Of a DNA stretch of 64,000 nucleotides, positions 8,304 through 18,343 are shown piece by piece. Source of the stretch: Rhodospirillaceae bacterium. Lineage in GTDB: Bacteria; Pseudomonadota; Alphaproteobacteria; UBA8366. The notes below the pieces were generated by a model. That model searched no databases, was not told the DNA's origin, and saw only the letters and a program-made list of their open reading frames with translations. The stretch's first letter is position 1, and every line of letters begins with the position of its first letter. The position numbers and the translations under genes are program-made. The stretch is taken from contig PBKG01000012.1 of NCBI GenBank assembly GCA_002722095.1, forward strand, positions 31,378-95,377, written 5' to 3'.

Positions 8304-11300
8304 GCGAGATCGACTTCAGCCCGCCCGAAATCAAAACGCCGGTAGACCGGAGCGCGGAAATGACCGCACTGCTTCGCGAACGAATTCTCGTTCTCGATGG
8401 CGCCATGGGCACGATGATCCAGCGTCACAAACTCGAGGAGGACGATTTTCGGGGCCCCCGTTTTGCGGATTGGCCGGAAGATTTGAAAGGCAATAACGAT
8501 CTGCTGACATTGACGCAGCCTGATTTGATTACCGACATACATCGCGGGTTTTTGGACGCGGGGACAGATTTTGTTGAAACGAACACCTTCAATTCCACCT
8601 CCATTTCCCAGGCCGACTACGCGATGGAGGCCTTGGTCTATGAACTCAACTACGAAGGCGCCCGTCTGGCCCGCAATGCGGTTGAAGACGCCTGGCAGAA
8701 GGATGAAACACGCCCCCGCTTCGTCGCCGGTGTTCTGGGGCCTACCAACCGCACCGCATCCCTCTCGCCGGATGTGAACGATCCCGGTTTCCGTAATATC
8801 GGTTTTGATGAATTGGTTGAGTCTTACACGGTCGCTGCTAACGGTTTAATTGATGGGGGAGCCGATACGCTCTTTATCGAAACCGTATTCGATACCCTGA
8901 ATTGCAAGGCGGCAATTTATGCGATCCTGAAGCTTTTCGATGAAAGGCAAATTCATCTTCCGATCATGATCTCGGGCACCATCACGGATGCCTCGGGACG
9001 CACGCTTTCGGGCCAGACCCCGGCAGCGTTTTGGCATTCGGTCGCCCATGCCAAGCCACTTAGCATCGGATTCAATTGCGCACTCGGGGTTGCCGATTTG
9101 CGTCCCCATGTGCTCGAGGTCGCAGGTGTCGCCGATACTTTTGTCAGCGTTCATCCCAATGCGGGTTTGCCCAACGAATTCGGCGGCTATGACGATACGC
9201 CGGAATATATGGCGGGTGCCTTGGCTGAGTTCGCCGAGAGCGGCTTGGTCAATATCGTCGGCGGTTGTTGCGGCACCACGCCCGAACATCTGGCGGCGAT
9301 CGTGGACGCGGTGAAAGGTTTGACGCCGCGTATGGTGCCCGAAGACGTTCATTTATGTTCGCTTGCAGGTCTCGAACCCCTGCAGTTCGATGACGTGACG
9401 GGTTTCGTCAATGTGGGCGAGCGGACCAACGTTGCCGGTTCGGCCCGATTTAAAAAGTTGATTATGGAGGACGATTACGAAACCGCGCTCGATGTCGCGC
9501 GCAGCCAGGTTGAGAACGGCGCCCAGGTCATCGACGTCAATATGGATGAGGCGATGCTCGATGCGGTTCACGCGATGGGCACATTTTTGAAATTAGTTGC
9601 TTCGGAGCCCGATATTTCGCGCGTGCCGGTGATGGTCGACTCCTCCAAATGGGAAGTGATCGAAACCGGCCTCAAATGCATACAAGGCAAAGGCGTGGTC
9701 AACTCGATCAGTCTCAAAGAAGGTGAAGAGCCCTTTGTCGAGCAGGCGCGAGAAATACTCCGCTATGGTGCGGCTGTCATCGTTATGGCCTTCGATGAGA
9801 CGGGCCAAGCCGACAGCCGCGAGCGCAAACTCGAGATTTGTCAGCGATCCTATCGCATCTTGACCGAAGAGGTGGGCTTTCCTCCCGAAGACATCATCTT
9901 CGATCCAAATATCTTTGCCGTCGCGACGGGAATTGAGGAACATGCACGTTATGGCCTCGATTTCATCGAGGCGGCTCGTGACATCAAAGAGAAACTTCCC
10001 CATGCCAAAGTCAGTGGCGGCGTCAGCAATCTCTCCTTTTCCTTTAGAGGGAACGAACCGTTGCGCCAGGCAATGCACGCGGTCTTCCTCTATCACGCGG
10101 TCGACGCAGGCATGGATATGGGGATCGTCAATGCCGGCCAGCTCGGCGTTTATGCGGATTTGCCGGAAGAATTGAAGTCCCGGATCGAAGATGTCCTGTT
10201 TGCCCGGCGCGACGACGGCACGGAACGGCTCCTTGATATTGCAGACGACGTTAAAGGCACTGGCAGCGCCAAGGTTGAGGATCTGTCGTGGCGCGAGGGC
10301 ACAACCAACGAGCGCCTGACCCATGCTTTGGTCAAAGGCATAAACGAATATATCGAGGAGGATACCGAGGAGGCGCGGCTGCAGCATGACCGCCCCATCG
10401 AGGTCATCGAAGGTCCGTTGATGGACGGTATGAATGTGGTCGGCGATCTATTCGGCTCCGGCCAGATGTTCCTGCCACAGGTGGTTAAAAGCGCGCGGGT
10501 CATGAAGCAGGCCGTCGCCCATCTCTTGCCATTTATCGAAGCGGAGAAAGAGCAGAGTTCCGAAAACCGGTCGAAGGGGAAAATTCTACTCGCCACGGTG
10601 AAAGGGGACGTTCACGACATCGGCAAAAACATCGTTGGCGTTGTTCTGCAGTGTAATAATTTCGAAGTTATCGATCTCGGGGTCATGGTGCCCTATCAAA
10701 AGATTCTCGAAGTCGCCAACGACGAGCAGGTCGATATCATCGGCCTCAGCGGATTGATAACGCCGTCGCTTGAGGAAATGGCCGGTGTGGCGCTCGAAAT
10801 GGAGCGGACGGGAATGGATATGCCGCTACTGATCGGCGGTGCCACCACGTCGAAAGTACATACGGCGGTCAAGATTGCGCCCAACTATAACGGGCCCACG
10901 ATCCATGTGCTCGACGCCTCGCGTTCGGTGGCGGTGGCGACGAGTCTCACCAGCGATACATTGCGAGAGGCCTACGTTGCCGAAGCGGCAGCGGAAAATC
11001 AGTCGACGCGCGATGGATATGCCGGTCGCGACCGCGCCGAAAACCGGTGTAGCCTTGAAGAAGCCCGCGCGAATGCAGCGCCGGTCGCCTGGGACGCGGA
11101 GGCGCCATCAGCTCCAAGTTTTCTAGGTCTCAAAGCATTCGAGGAATACGAGCTTGGCGAACTGAGCAGGTTTATCGACTGGACGCCATTTTTCCGCACC
11201 TGGGAACTGTCCGGCACTTATCCGGCGATTTTGGAGGACGATGTCGTTGGCGAAGCGGCACGTTCGTTATTCAGCGATGCCAAAGCGATGTTGGAACGGA

Positions 11301-12025
11301 TTGTCGACGAGGGTTGGTTGTCCGCGCGCGGCGTAATCGGATTTTTCCCGGCCAACAGCGCCGGCGACGATGTCATTGTTTATGAGGATGAAACTCGAAC
11401 CCAAGAGCGGACTCGCATCCATTTTCTGCGACAGCAGATGAAAAAGCGGGCAGGGCGGGCAAACTATTGTTTGGCCGATTTCATTGCACCGGCGGAGTCC
11501 GGTGTCGCCGACTATATCGGAGGCTTCGCGGTTACCACCGGACACGGGATCGAGGACAAACTCGCCGAATTCAATTCCAATCACGACGATTACAGCGACA
11601 TTTTGCTGAAGGCACTTGCGGACCGATTGGCGGAAGCTTTTGCCGAACGGATGCATGAAAGGGTTCGCACCGATTTATGGGGTTACGCGCCCGATGAAGC
11701 GTTTAGCAACGATGAACTGATTAAAGAAAAGTATCGCGGCATTCGCCCAGCGCCTGGCTATCCGGCTTGTCCGGATCACAGCGAGAAACCCGTATTGTTC
11801 GAGCTCCTGGAGGCCGAGGCGAATGCGGGTATGCGGTTGACGGAAGGATTCGCCATGCTGCCGGCGGCAGCGGTCTCCGGATACTATCTGGCGCATCCGG
11901 ATGCACGGTATTTCGGTGTCGGAAAGATCGGCGAAGATCAAGTCGAAGACTACGCCGTTCGGCGGGGTATGACCCGCGAAGAAGCCGAGCGCGTGCTGGC
12001 GCCAAATCTCGGTTACGCTCGCTAA
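8300..12025 (+). CDS. metH: cobalamin-dependent methionine synthase
   Basis: A full-length 1241-aa enzyme that methylates homocysteine to methionine using 5-methyl-tetrahydrofolate and B12. The domains are in the usual order. The homocysteine domain has [14 protein letters not shown] and zinc cysteines in FNCALG and [10 protein letters not shown]. The pterin domain has [31 protein letters not shown] and [16 protein letters not shown]. The B12 cap has [16 protein letters not shown]. The B12-binding domain has [11 protein letters not shown], with the lower-ligand His, and [13 protein letters not shown]. The SAM-dependent reactivation domain has [15 protein letters not shown] and [15 protein letters not shown]. 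It is last in the ArsR-metF-metH operon. The lineage therefore needs B12 for this step; no metE is seen here. Confidence 0.97.
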   Translation: MSEIDFSPPEIKTPVDRSAEMTALLRERILVLDGAMGTMIQRHKLEEDDFRGPRFADWPEDLKGNNDLLTLTQPDLITDIHRGFLDAGTDFVETNTFNSTSISQADYAMEALVYELNYEGARLARNAVEDAWQKDETRPRFVAGVLGPTNRTASLSPDVNDPGFRNIGFDELVESYTVAANGLIDGGADTLFIETVFDTLNCKAAIYAILKLFDERQIHLPIMISGTITDASGRTLSGQTPAAFWHSVAHAKPLSIGFNCALGVADLRPHVLEVAGVADTFVSVHPNAGLPNEFGGYDDTPEYMAGALAEFAESGLVNIVGGCCGTTPEHLAAIVDAVKGLTPRMVPEDVHLCSLAGLEPLQFDDVTGFVNVGERTNVAGSARFKKLIMEDDYETALDVARSQVENGAQVIDVNMDEAMLDAVHAMGTFLKLVASEPDISRVPVMVDSSKWEVIETGLKCIQGKGVVNSISLKEGEEPFVEQAREILRYGAAVIVMAFDETGQADSRERKLEICQRSYRILTEEVGFPPEDIIFDPNIFAVATGIEEHARYGLDFIEAARDIKEKLPHAKVSGGVSNLSFSFRGNEPLRQAMHAVFLYHAVDAGMDMGIVNAGQLGVYADLPEELKSRIEDVLFARRDDGTERLLDIADDVKGTGSAKVEDLSWREGTTNERLTHALVKGINEYIEEDTEEARLQHDRPIEVIEGPLMDGMNVVGDLFGSGQMFLPQVVKSARVMKQAVAHLLPFIEAEKEQSSENRSKGKILLATVKGDVHDIGKNIVGVVLQCNNFEVIDLGVMVPYQKILEVANDEQVDIIGLSGLITPSLEEMAGVALEMERTGMDMPLLIGGATTSKVHTAVKIAPNYNGPTIHVLDASRSVAVATSLTSDTLREAYVAEAAAENQSTRDGYAGRDRAENRCSLEEARANAAPVAWDAEAPSAPSFLGLKAFEEYELGELSRFIDWTPFFRTWELSGTYPAILEDDVVGEAARSLFSDAKAMLERIVDEGWLSARGVIGFFPANSAGDDVIVYEDETRTQERTRIHFLRQQMKKRAGRANYCLADFIAPAESGVADYIGGFAVTTGHGIEDKLAEFNSNHDDYSDILLKALADRLAEAFAERMHERVRTDLWGYAPDEAFSNDELIKEKYRGIRPAPGYPACPDHSEKPVLFELLEAEANAGMRLTEGFAMLPAAAVSGYYLAHPDARYFGVGKIGEDQVEDYAVRRGMTREEAERVLAPNLGYAR

Positions 12026-12076
12026 TTCTCGACGGGTCTTGATCCGCCTATCGGTGAACGGCTAAACATCGCGCTC

Positions 12077-12568
12077 ATGAATACGACTCAAGATATCCCG
12101 ACGCCGCTCGCGTCCTATAGTGGCGAAGTCCAACCCGAGTGGATAGACGACAACAATCACATGAACGTCGCCTATTACGTATTGGCGTTCGACTATGCCA
12201 CCGATGCGCTGTTCAATTTTCTCGGCCTGTCTCGTGCCTACAAGGATGCAAATAATGTATCGACCTTCGCGGTCGATATGAACGTGGTCTACAAGCGCGA
12301 GCTTCGTCTTGGTGAGCCTCTGAGAATCGAAACCCGAATGATCGACTTCAGCGACAAGGCGCTGCATTACTTCCACGAAATGTATCATGGTGACGAAGGC
12401 TATTTGGCGGCGAGCAACGAGGTATTGTCGATGCATATGGATATGAATATTCGACGTATCGCGCCGATGGCCGACGAAATTCAGCAGTGGGTGAAACAAG
12501 TACATCAAGCTCATTCGGCATTGGAGCGTCCGAAATCGGTCGGTCGTGTGCTGGGCGTCCGTCGTTAG
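12077..12568 (+). CDS. hotdog-fold acyl-CoA thioesterase
   Basis: A 163-aa protein of the 4-hydroxybenzoyl-CoA thioesterase type. The core reads VQPEWIDDNNHMNVAYYVLAF (the motif with the catalytic Asp/Asn-His region of hotdog thioesterases), then FAVDMNVVYKRELRLGEPLRIETRM. It probably hydrolyses an acyl- or carnitine-linked CoA thioester in the cytoplasm; the substrate cannot be read from sequence. It starts 51 bp after metH on the same strand and may be co-transcribed, though it has no obvious link to methionine synthesis. Confidence 0.8.
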   Translation: MNTTQDIPTPLASYSGEVQPEWIDDNNHMNVAYYVLAFDYATDALFNFLGLSRAYKDANNVSTFAVDMNVVYKRELRLGEPLRIETRMIDFSDKALHYFHEMYHGDEGYLAASNEVLSMHMDMNIRRIAPMADEIQQWVKQVHQAHSALERPKSVGRVLGVRR

Positions 12569-12690
12569 AGAGCGAATTTGTTGGAAGGAACTTGAACAGA
12601 CAGCTTGTTTTGGTAATTTATTAACCGTATTTTGCCGTCGCCAAAAGGTGATCGGCATAAAAAACGAAGGCAATTGGGGAGAAGGCATCG

Positions 12691-13737
12691 GTGAGTTTCA
12701 CCGACGATATACCGAAGGCAGCAAAGCACTCTAATGCGGCTTGTGCGCAGATGGAGCGGCACGGGATTCCGTCCACGCCCGAGAACTATACGGTTTGGTA
12801 CGCGTATGTGTCCGAGTGGAATTTAGACCTGCGACGGGAACTCGACGCAATCATCGAGAACAACGAATCATTCTCGCCCGATAAAAATTTCGAAATCTAC
12901 CAAAAATACTTTGGCGTCGAAGCGCAGGGTGCCGCAATGCAGAAGGCTAGCGCTCAGATTCAAGCCAATGTTGATCAGGTGATGAATGTGATCGCCGAGG
13001 CGTCGGGTGAAGCGGAAAACTACGGCAATGTCTTGCAGAGTCAGGCCGGCGGGATCGATGAAAACACCGGTTCCGAAGAAATGAAGCGTTTTGTCGAAAC
13101 CATGATGCGCGAGACCAGCGCCATGGTCGAACAGAACAAGGTACTTCAAAATCAATTGGAACAATCATCGGCAGAGATCGAGGATTTGCGTAGCGATCTC
13201 GAGACGGTCCAACACGAGGCGTTGACCGATGGACTGACAGAGATTGCTAACCGCAAGAAATTTGATCTCGCGATGCAGGAAACGTCGATCGCGGCCAAAG
13301 ATAACGGCCAACCGCTTTGCTTGTTCATGACCGACATCAATCATTTCAAAAAATTCAACGATACCTACGGCCATCAGACGGGCGATCAGGTGCTTCGACT
13401 TGTAGCTGCGATCTTGCGCAAGACGATCACTGGCGATGGACTGCCGGCGCGTTATGGCGGCGAAGAATTCGGCGTTATTTTACCGAATACCCAGTTAGAC
13501 GATGCGGTGGCGGTGGCGGAGCAAGTCCGCGCAACTGTGGCGGCCAAACGGATGCGCAAAAAGCAAAGTGGCGACGATCTCGGCAACATTACCGTTTCGA
13601 TTGGCGTTGCGCTTTATCGTCCGGGCGAAGCGTTGACCGAGTTTATCAAGCGCGCCGACGACGGCCTTTATTACGCTAAAAACGCAGGGCGCAATCAGGT
13701 CGTGCCCGAGACAAAATTGTCGAAAGCCGCGGAATAG
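12691..13737 (+). CDS. GGDEF-domain diguanylate cyclase
   Basis: A 348-aa soluble protein. Residues ~1-150 form a helical N-terminal region (PSTPENYTVWYAYVSEWN, then a coiled-coil-like linker around 130-175) found before GGDEF domains in alphaproteobacteria. Residues ~178-345 are the catalytic domain with ALTDGLTEIANRKKFD, LFMTDINHFKKFNDTYGHQTGD and the active-site loop RYGGEEF, so cyclic di-GMP synthesis is expected. The inhibitory I-site RxxD is not present at its usual position: TGDGLPA precedes the loop, so product inhibition may be absent. The start is a GTG at 12691 with GGAGAAGG seven bases upstream. Confidence 0.9.
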   Translation: MSFTDDIPKAAKHSNAACAQMERHGIPSTPENYTVWYAYVSEWNLDLRRELDAIIENNESFSPDKNFEIYQKYFGVEAQGAAMQKASAQIQANVDQVMNVIAEASGEAENYGNVLQSQAGGIDENTGSEEMKRFVETMMRETSAMVEQNKVLQNQLEQSSAEIEDLRSDLETVQHEALTDGLTEIANRKKFDLAMQETSIAAKDNGQPLCLFMTDINHFKKFNDTYGHQTGDQVLRLVAAILRKTITGDGLPARYGGEEFGVILPNTQLDDAVAVAEQVRATVAAKRMRKKQSGDDLGNITVSIGVALYRPGEALTEFIKRADDGLYYAKNAGRNQVVPETKLSKAAE

Positions 13738-13749
13738 GCGTTTCGGCCC

Positions 13750-14649
13750 TCAATTACCCTTAGGCATTTTTAGCCACTGATACCGATTGATTGAATCGAC
13801 GGTAATTTTCTTGACGCCGGATTGGCGGGTCAGGATGGTAAGTGGAACTCTGCTTCCGGCGCTGCCGATCTTCCAGAGCTTTCGATAGAAATCCATCTGA
13901 CTTTTGATCGGCTGACCGGCGACGCTGATAATGAGATCGCCGTCTTTGACGCCCGCCTTGTCTGAGGGTCCACCCTTCGAGACATTTGAAACGAAAAGTC
14001 GCCCTTGGAGTACGGTCGAATGAATACCGATCCAGGGCCGATTCCGACCTGGCGGCAATTGGCCTGCCAGGAGATCGCCTAGAATCGGTTTTAATGCGTT
14101 GATCGGCACAAACATATTGCCGGGGCTGACGGTTTCGGGATTTGCCGCATTCGGTACCACGAGCGAGCCGATGCCGACCAACCGGCCTTTGTCGTCGATA
14201 AGCGACGCACCCCCAAAAGCATCAAAGGGCGGTGCAGTAAACAAGGCCTTTTCGAGCAGATACTCCCAATAGCCGGCAAAATCGCGGCGCGAAACAAGTC
14301 GTGCGGGCGAGGCATTAAATCCGCCGCCATGGCCAGCCACGAGCAGTAGTTGATCGATTTTGACCCGATCCGAATCGCCAAACTTTATGGGCTTTACGCC
14401 AAGCGGTTTGATCGCTCGGATAAGCCCAAACCCGGTATTGTGATCATAGGCGACATGGCTCGCCGGTACCGGTTTGCCGCCCGCGGCGGTGACGCTAATC
14501 TGGTCGGCCTCAAGTACAAGATAGCCGATCGTGAGAATTAGGCCCTTGTCGTCGATGACGACCCCATGACCATCCCGTTCGGTGCCTAGACCACCCACGG
14601 TGCGGGCATCCGGCGGAATTTTGGCTTCCACCCTTACTACCGCCTGCAC
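13750..14649 (-). CDS. trypsin-like (S1C)/PDZ protein, catalytically dead and cut from its signal peptide
   Basis: A 299-aa open frame with a DegP-like trypsin fold followed by a PDZ domain (VSNVSKGGPSDKAGVKDGDLI, about 220-245). The catalytic His site reads TIGYLV (Tyr43) in place of TNAHVV. The Ser site reads DAFGGAS (Phe145) in place of GNSGGP. Only the Asp (AYDHNTGFGL) remains, so proteolysis is not expected. The frame is open upstream of 14649 to a TGA at 14698-14700, and directly beyond that TGA the same frame encodes a complete signal peptide (see next entry). The gene is therefore either a recent nonsense pseudogene, a read-through gene, or affected by a single-base sequence error; without the leader the product would stay in the cytoplasm. 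It is convergent with the GGDEF gene. Confidence 0.75.
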   Translation of the reverse strand: MQAVVRVEAKIPPDARTVGGLGTERDGHGVVIDDKGLILTIGYLVLEADQISVTAAGGKPVPASHVAYDHNTGFGLIRAIKPLGVKPIKFGDSDRVKIDQLLLVAGHGGGFNASPARLVSRRDFAGYWEYLLEKALFTAPPFDAFGGASLIDDKGRLVGIGSLVVPNAANPETVSPGNMFVPINALKPILGDLLAGQLPPGRNRPWIGIHSTVLQGRLFVSNVSKGGPSDKAGVKDGDLIISVAGQPIKSQMDFYRKLWKIGSAGSRVPLTILTRQSGVKKITVDSINRYQWLKMPKGN

Positions 14650-14697
14650 CGCTTGATCGATGGTCTTGTTCCCGGTGGGGCCTGGGGGTTTTGCCTG

Positions 14698-14778
14698 TCA
14701 CTGAGCGCTGGGCACTGCGATGACGAAAGCCGCCAACCACAGGATACTTGCACCGATAATCTTGGAGAACATGCGCAT
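14698..14778 (-). other. signal-peptide segment of the S1C/PDZ gene, ended by in-frame TGA
   Basis: ATG at 14776-14778 opens a 26-residue sequence with a basic start (MRMFSK), a hydrophobic core (IIGASILWLAAFVIA) and a cleavage-like end (VPSAQ). It stops at TGA (14698-14700). The same frame then continues QAKPPGPTGNKTIDQA into the S1C/PDZ ORF. One base change in this codon would restore a normal exported protein spanning 13750-14778. Confidence 0.75.
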
Positions 14779-14876
14779 ATCGATATTGATGGTAGCGCAA
14801 TCCCGACGAAAGGCCATAGCGATAAGATTGGGGATAAGTCTGACTTCTCGGCCGCTACGAATTTTTCGCCGCATGC

Positions 14877-14890
14877 TATACTCGCGCGAA
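14877..14890 (+). promoter_or_regulatory. -10 element for a possibly leaderless uvrD mRNA
   Basis: TATACT at 14877-14882 ends eight bases before the uvrD ATG at 14891, where a transcript would be expected to begin. No Shine-Dalgarno sequence precedes the ATG and the -35 region is weak, so a leaderless mRNA is plausible. Confidence 0.35.
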
Positions 14891-17173
14891 ATGAACGACC
14901 CTCTCGAGTTAGATCCCTTGAATGATCCTGCCGCCGGCGCCCAAGAAGCGCCCGCGCCGGTGCACGCACCATATTTGGATGTGCTTAACGATGCGCAAAG
15001 CGAGGCGGTGGCCGCGCTTGACGGGCCGGTCCTGGTGTTGGCCGGTGCTGGCACAGGCAAGACGAGGGTTCTGACAACGCGGCTCGCCCACATCCTGCAT
15101 CAGAATCGGGCCCGACCATACCAAGTGCTGGCTGTTACCTTTACCAACAAGGCAGCGCGCGAGATGCAACAACGCCTCGCGGGGTTGATTGGGCGCGCGG
15201 TAGACGGACTCTGGCTTGGCACTTTCCATGCCTTGGGCGTGCGAATTCTTCGTCGCCATGCGGAGTTGGTGGGGCTCAAATCCAATTTCACTATCTTGGA
15301 TTCCGACGATCAGATTCGCCTGCTCAAACAAATTCTCGAAGCCGAGAATATCGACGATAAGCGCTGGCCCGCGCGGGTTTTGATTTCGGTAATTCAACGC
15401 TGGAAGGATAAAGGCCTGACACCTGATAAGGTCAGTGCGGGCGATGCGGGCGAGCTTGCCAACGGCCGCGCGCGGGAGATCTACACCCAGTATCAGGACC
15501 GGTTGCAAACCTTAAATGCGGCAGATTTTGGTGATTTGCTATTGCATTGCCTGACGCTGTTCAACTCTCATCCGGAGGTGCTTAAGGATTACCAAAAGCT
15601 ATTCCGATATATCCTGGTCGATGAATATCAGGATACCAACGTCTCGCAGTATCTCTGGCTGAGGCTATTGGCCCAGGAGCATCGCAATCTGTGCTGTGTC
15701 GGAGATGACGATCAGTCGATTTATGGCTGGCGCGGGGCCGAAGTCGGCAACATTCTCAAATTCGAGAAAGATTTTCCTGGCGCCCAGGTGATACGTCTGG
15801 AACGTAATTACCGCTCGACCCCCCATATATTGGGTGCCGCATCCGGGCTGATCGCCAACAATGAAGGCCGTCTCGGGAAAACGCTTTGGACGGAGTCCAA
15901 CCAAGGCGAAAAGGTTACGGTGCGCGGCTTGTGGGACGGCGAAGAGGAAGCCCGTTTGATCGCCGATGAGGTGGAGACGCTGCATCGGAAAAAGCACGTG
16001 CTGAATGAAATGGCAATTTTGGTTCGTGCCGGCTTTCAGACCCGCGAGTTCGAGGAGCGGTTCATCACGTTAGGTGTGCCATATCGGGTAATCGGTGGGC
16101 CGCGTTTCTATGAACGCGAGGAAATTCGCGATGCGCTCGCATACCTTCGCATTATCCATATGCAGGACGATGATCTTGCGTTCGAGCGCATCGTCAACAA
16201 GCCGACCCGCGGCATCGGCAAGGCGACGGTGCAGGCGATCCATGGTCTCGCGCGGCACTTGGAGGTGCCGCTATACATCGCATCGGTTAAGCTGGTTGAG
16301 TCCGACGAACTGAAACCCGCTTCGCGAAATGCGCTCGGCCGTTTCATCGAAAATATCGACCGCTGGCGCGCGCTTGCCGAAACGGTTTCCCACATCGAGC
16401 TGGCTGAAACCGTGCTCGACGAATCCGGCTATACGGAATTCTGGCAGAACAGCAAAAAACCCGAAGCGCCAGGAAAACTCGAGAACCTCAAGGAACTTAT
16501 CACTGCTTTGGAAGAGTACGAATCGCTCGGCGGGTTCCTCGAACATGTCAGTTTAGTGATGGAGAATAGCGAGAATTCCGAGGACGACATGGTCAACCTA
16601 ATGACGCTCCATAGTGCCAAAGGTCTTGAATTCGATTCGGTGTTCTTGCCGGGCTGGGAAGAGGGCTTGTTCCCCCATCAGCGCTCACTCGACGAAAACG
16701 GTCTTGCAGGGCTCGAAGAGGAGCGCCGGTTGGCTTACGTGGGGATTACGCGTGCGAAAAAGCGGGTGATGATTACCTTTGCCGCCAATCGACGCATTCA
16801 TAACCTTTGGCAAAGCGCGATCCCGTCTCGCTTCGTGAGCGAGTTGCCCGAAGAACATGTTGAATTGGAAAGCGAGAGTGGATTATTCAGCGGCGATAGC
16901 GGCCTTGAAGGCGCCGGCTGGTCGCAGGAGAAATCCAGCGTTGGTGGTCCGGGATGGCAACGGTTTCAGCAGCGCGGGCCCGGGATGCCGCTCATTGATG
17001 CGGACAGCGAAACCATTCGCGGTGGGGCCGAGCAATTCTTCAAAGGCGATCGTTGCTTCCACCAAAAATTCGGCATGGGTGTGGTCGTTGATATCGACGG
17101 CGATCATCTGACAATCGATTTCGACAAGGCGGGCACGAAAAAAGTCGTCGCGGCGTTTGTCGAGAAGCCCTAA
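14891..17173 (+). CDS. uvrD: UvrD/PcrA-type superfamily 1A DNA helicase
   Basis: A 760-aa 3'-5' DNA helicase for nucleotide excision and mismatch repair. It has the Walker A GAGTGKT (motif I), VTFTNKAAREM (Ia), ILVDEYQDTN (II), CCVGDDDQSIYGWRGAE (III), RLERNYRST (IV), LMTLHSAKGLEFD (V) and EERRLAYVGITRAKK (VI). The C-terminus FGMGVVVDIDGDHLTIDFD is the RNA-polymerase-interacting Tudor-like tail of PcrA/UvrD. The ATG at 14891 is chosen because homology begins soon after; an upstream in-frame start at 14720 would add 57 unrelated residues. It diverges from the damaged S1C gene. Confidence 0.95.
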   Translation: MNDPLELDPLNDPAAGAQEAPAPVHAPYLDVLNDAQSEAVAALDGPVLVLAGAGTGKTRVLTTRLAHILHQNRARPYQVLAVTFTNKAAREMQQRLAGLIGRAVDGLWLGTFHALGVRILRRHAELVGLKSNFTILDSDDQIRLLKQILEAENIDDKRWPARVLISVIQRWKDKGLTPDKVSAGDAGELANGRAREIYTQYQDRLQTLNAADFGDLLLHCLTLFNSHPEVLKDYQKLFRYILVDEYQDTNVSQYLWLRLLAQEHRNLCCVGDDDQSIYGWRGAEVGNILKFEKDFPGAQVIRLERNYRSTPHILGAASGLIANNEGRLGKTLWTESNQGEKVTVRGLWDGEEEARLIADEVETLHRKKHVLNEMAILVRAGFQTREFEERFITLGVPYRVIGGPRFYEREEIRDALAYLRIIHMQDDDLAFERIVNKPTRGIGKATVQAIHGLARHLEVPLYIASVKLVESDELKPASRNALGRFIENIDRWRALAETVSHIELAETVLDESGYTEFWQNSKKPEAPGKLENLKELITALEEYESLGGFLEHVSLVMENSENSEDDMVNLMTLHSAKGLEFDSVFLPGWEEGLFPHQRSLDENGLAGLEEERRLAYVGITRAKKRVMITFAANRRIHNLWQSAIPSRFVSELPEEHVELESESGLFSGDSGLEGAGWSQEKSSVGGPGWQRFQQRGPGMPLIDADSETIRGGAEQFFKGDRCFHQKFGMGVVVDIDGDHLTIDFDKAGTKKVVAAFVEKP

Positions 17174-17403
17174 AGTCCAGCCCGTTCGAAAGTTGTTCCA
17201 CAAGGCTTGCATATGCGGACTGCGATCAAGCCAAAACCGATCGTCATAGCAATCCTTTTTATCGCGCTGGGTACTCTAAAATTGTTGCGGTCGGTTGTGA
17301 TCGCGGATCAATTTTCTCTCCGCATGGTGCGCCCCTATCCGGAGGCCTTGCGTCCGGTCCGGCGCTTTGCGTACTCAAAACGCGGGTAATCGAAAGAGCA
17401 AAT

Positions 17404-18282
17404 GTGAACGACCCGATTTGGAAAATCGAACTTGTTGTCCCGAAACCCACGGTCGAAATCTTCGCGTCCGCGATCGAACCGTTTGGTCTCGCGTCGAGTA
17501 GATTCGAGATCGAAGGCAGCGAGAATTGGAGGCTGGAGGCTTACTGCGCCGGCATGCCCGAAAAACCGGCTTTGAGCGCGGCGCTGGCCTTGGCCGCGTC
17601 GGTGGCGGGGATCACGGAGCCGAATGTCATTTGCGCGCCGTTGCCGGAAACCGATTGGCTGATGGAGAATCTCAATTCGTTTGCACCGCTATCGATAGGG
17701 CGGTTTTTTGTCTATCCGACCCATTACGAGGGACCGATACCCTGCCATGCCAAAGCGATTCGGCTCGATGCGGCGACGGCATTCGGCAGTGGAGATCATG
17801 AAACGACGGCAGGCTGTCTCTTAACGCTTACAGCGCTTGCCCAACGAATGCGTCCGGTCATTGTGCTCGATCTCGGTTGCGGTTCGGGCATTCTTGGTAT
17901 CGCAGCGGTCAAGCTTTGGGGAAGGCCGGTGCTTGCGGCGGATATCGATCCGGAATCGGTGCGTGTTGCTCGGCAAAATGCGTCGGCGAACGGGGTCCGG
18001 TCTCGAATGACCGTGGTGCGAAGTGATGGCGTAGCCGCCGGTCGGATTCGACGATCGGGGCCATTCGATCTGATACTCGCCAATATTTTGGCCGGACCGT
18101 TAATCAAACTAGCCCCCACAATTGCCGCCCAATTGGGCCGTCCCGGACACCTGGTGCTGTCCGGTCTATTGCATCACCAACGGCCGGGAGTGATCGCGGC
18201 CTACCGGCGGCAGGGATTAGTAATGTCCGAGGTGCGCAGGTTTGGTGATTGGCCGACGATGGTGCTGAAAAAACCTGTGTGA
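17404..18282 (+). CDS. prmA: ribosomal protein L11 methyltransferase
   Basis: A 292-aa class I methyltransferase. PrmA trimethylates ribosomal protein L11. The N-terminal substrate-recognition domain (~1-110) is followed by DAATAFGSGDHETTAGCLL, typical of PrmA, then the SAM motif VLDLGCGSGILGIAA, ADIDPESVRVARQNA and the catalytic-site motif LILANILAGPL. It starts with GTG at 17404, 230 bp after uvrD. The intervening DNA contains a 60-codon frame with a hydrophobic stretch that I do not accept as a gene. Confidence 0.93.
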   Translation: MNDPIWKIELVVPKPTVEIFASAIEPFGLASSRFEIEGSENWRLEAYCAGMPEKPALSAALALAASVAGITEPNVICAPLPETDWLMENLNSFAPLSIGRFFVYPTHYEGPIPCHAKAIRLDAATAFGSGDHETTAGCLLTLTALAQRMRPVIVLDLGCGSGILGIAAVKLWGRPVLAADIDPESVRVARQNASANGVRSRMTVVRSDGVAAGRIRRSGPFDLILANILAGPLIKLAPTIAAQLGRPGHLVLSGLLHHQRPGVIAAYRRQGLVMSEVRRFGDWPTMVLKKPV

Positions 18283-18343
18283 AACCGGTGGCAATCTCTC
18301 GATAGCGAACCGTTAGCTAAGGTAAGATGTACTAGGTCTCGCC

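Noticed and set aside
17207..17389. 60-codon frame with a hydrophobic stretch between uvrD and prmA
   Set aside because: No family, weak start context and Arg-rich tail; not enough to call a gene though a small membrane protein cannot be excluded.
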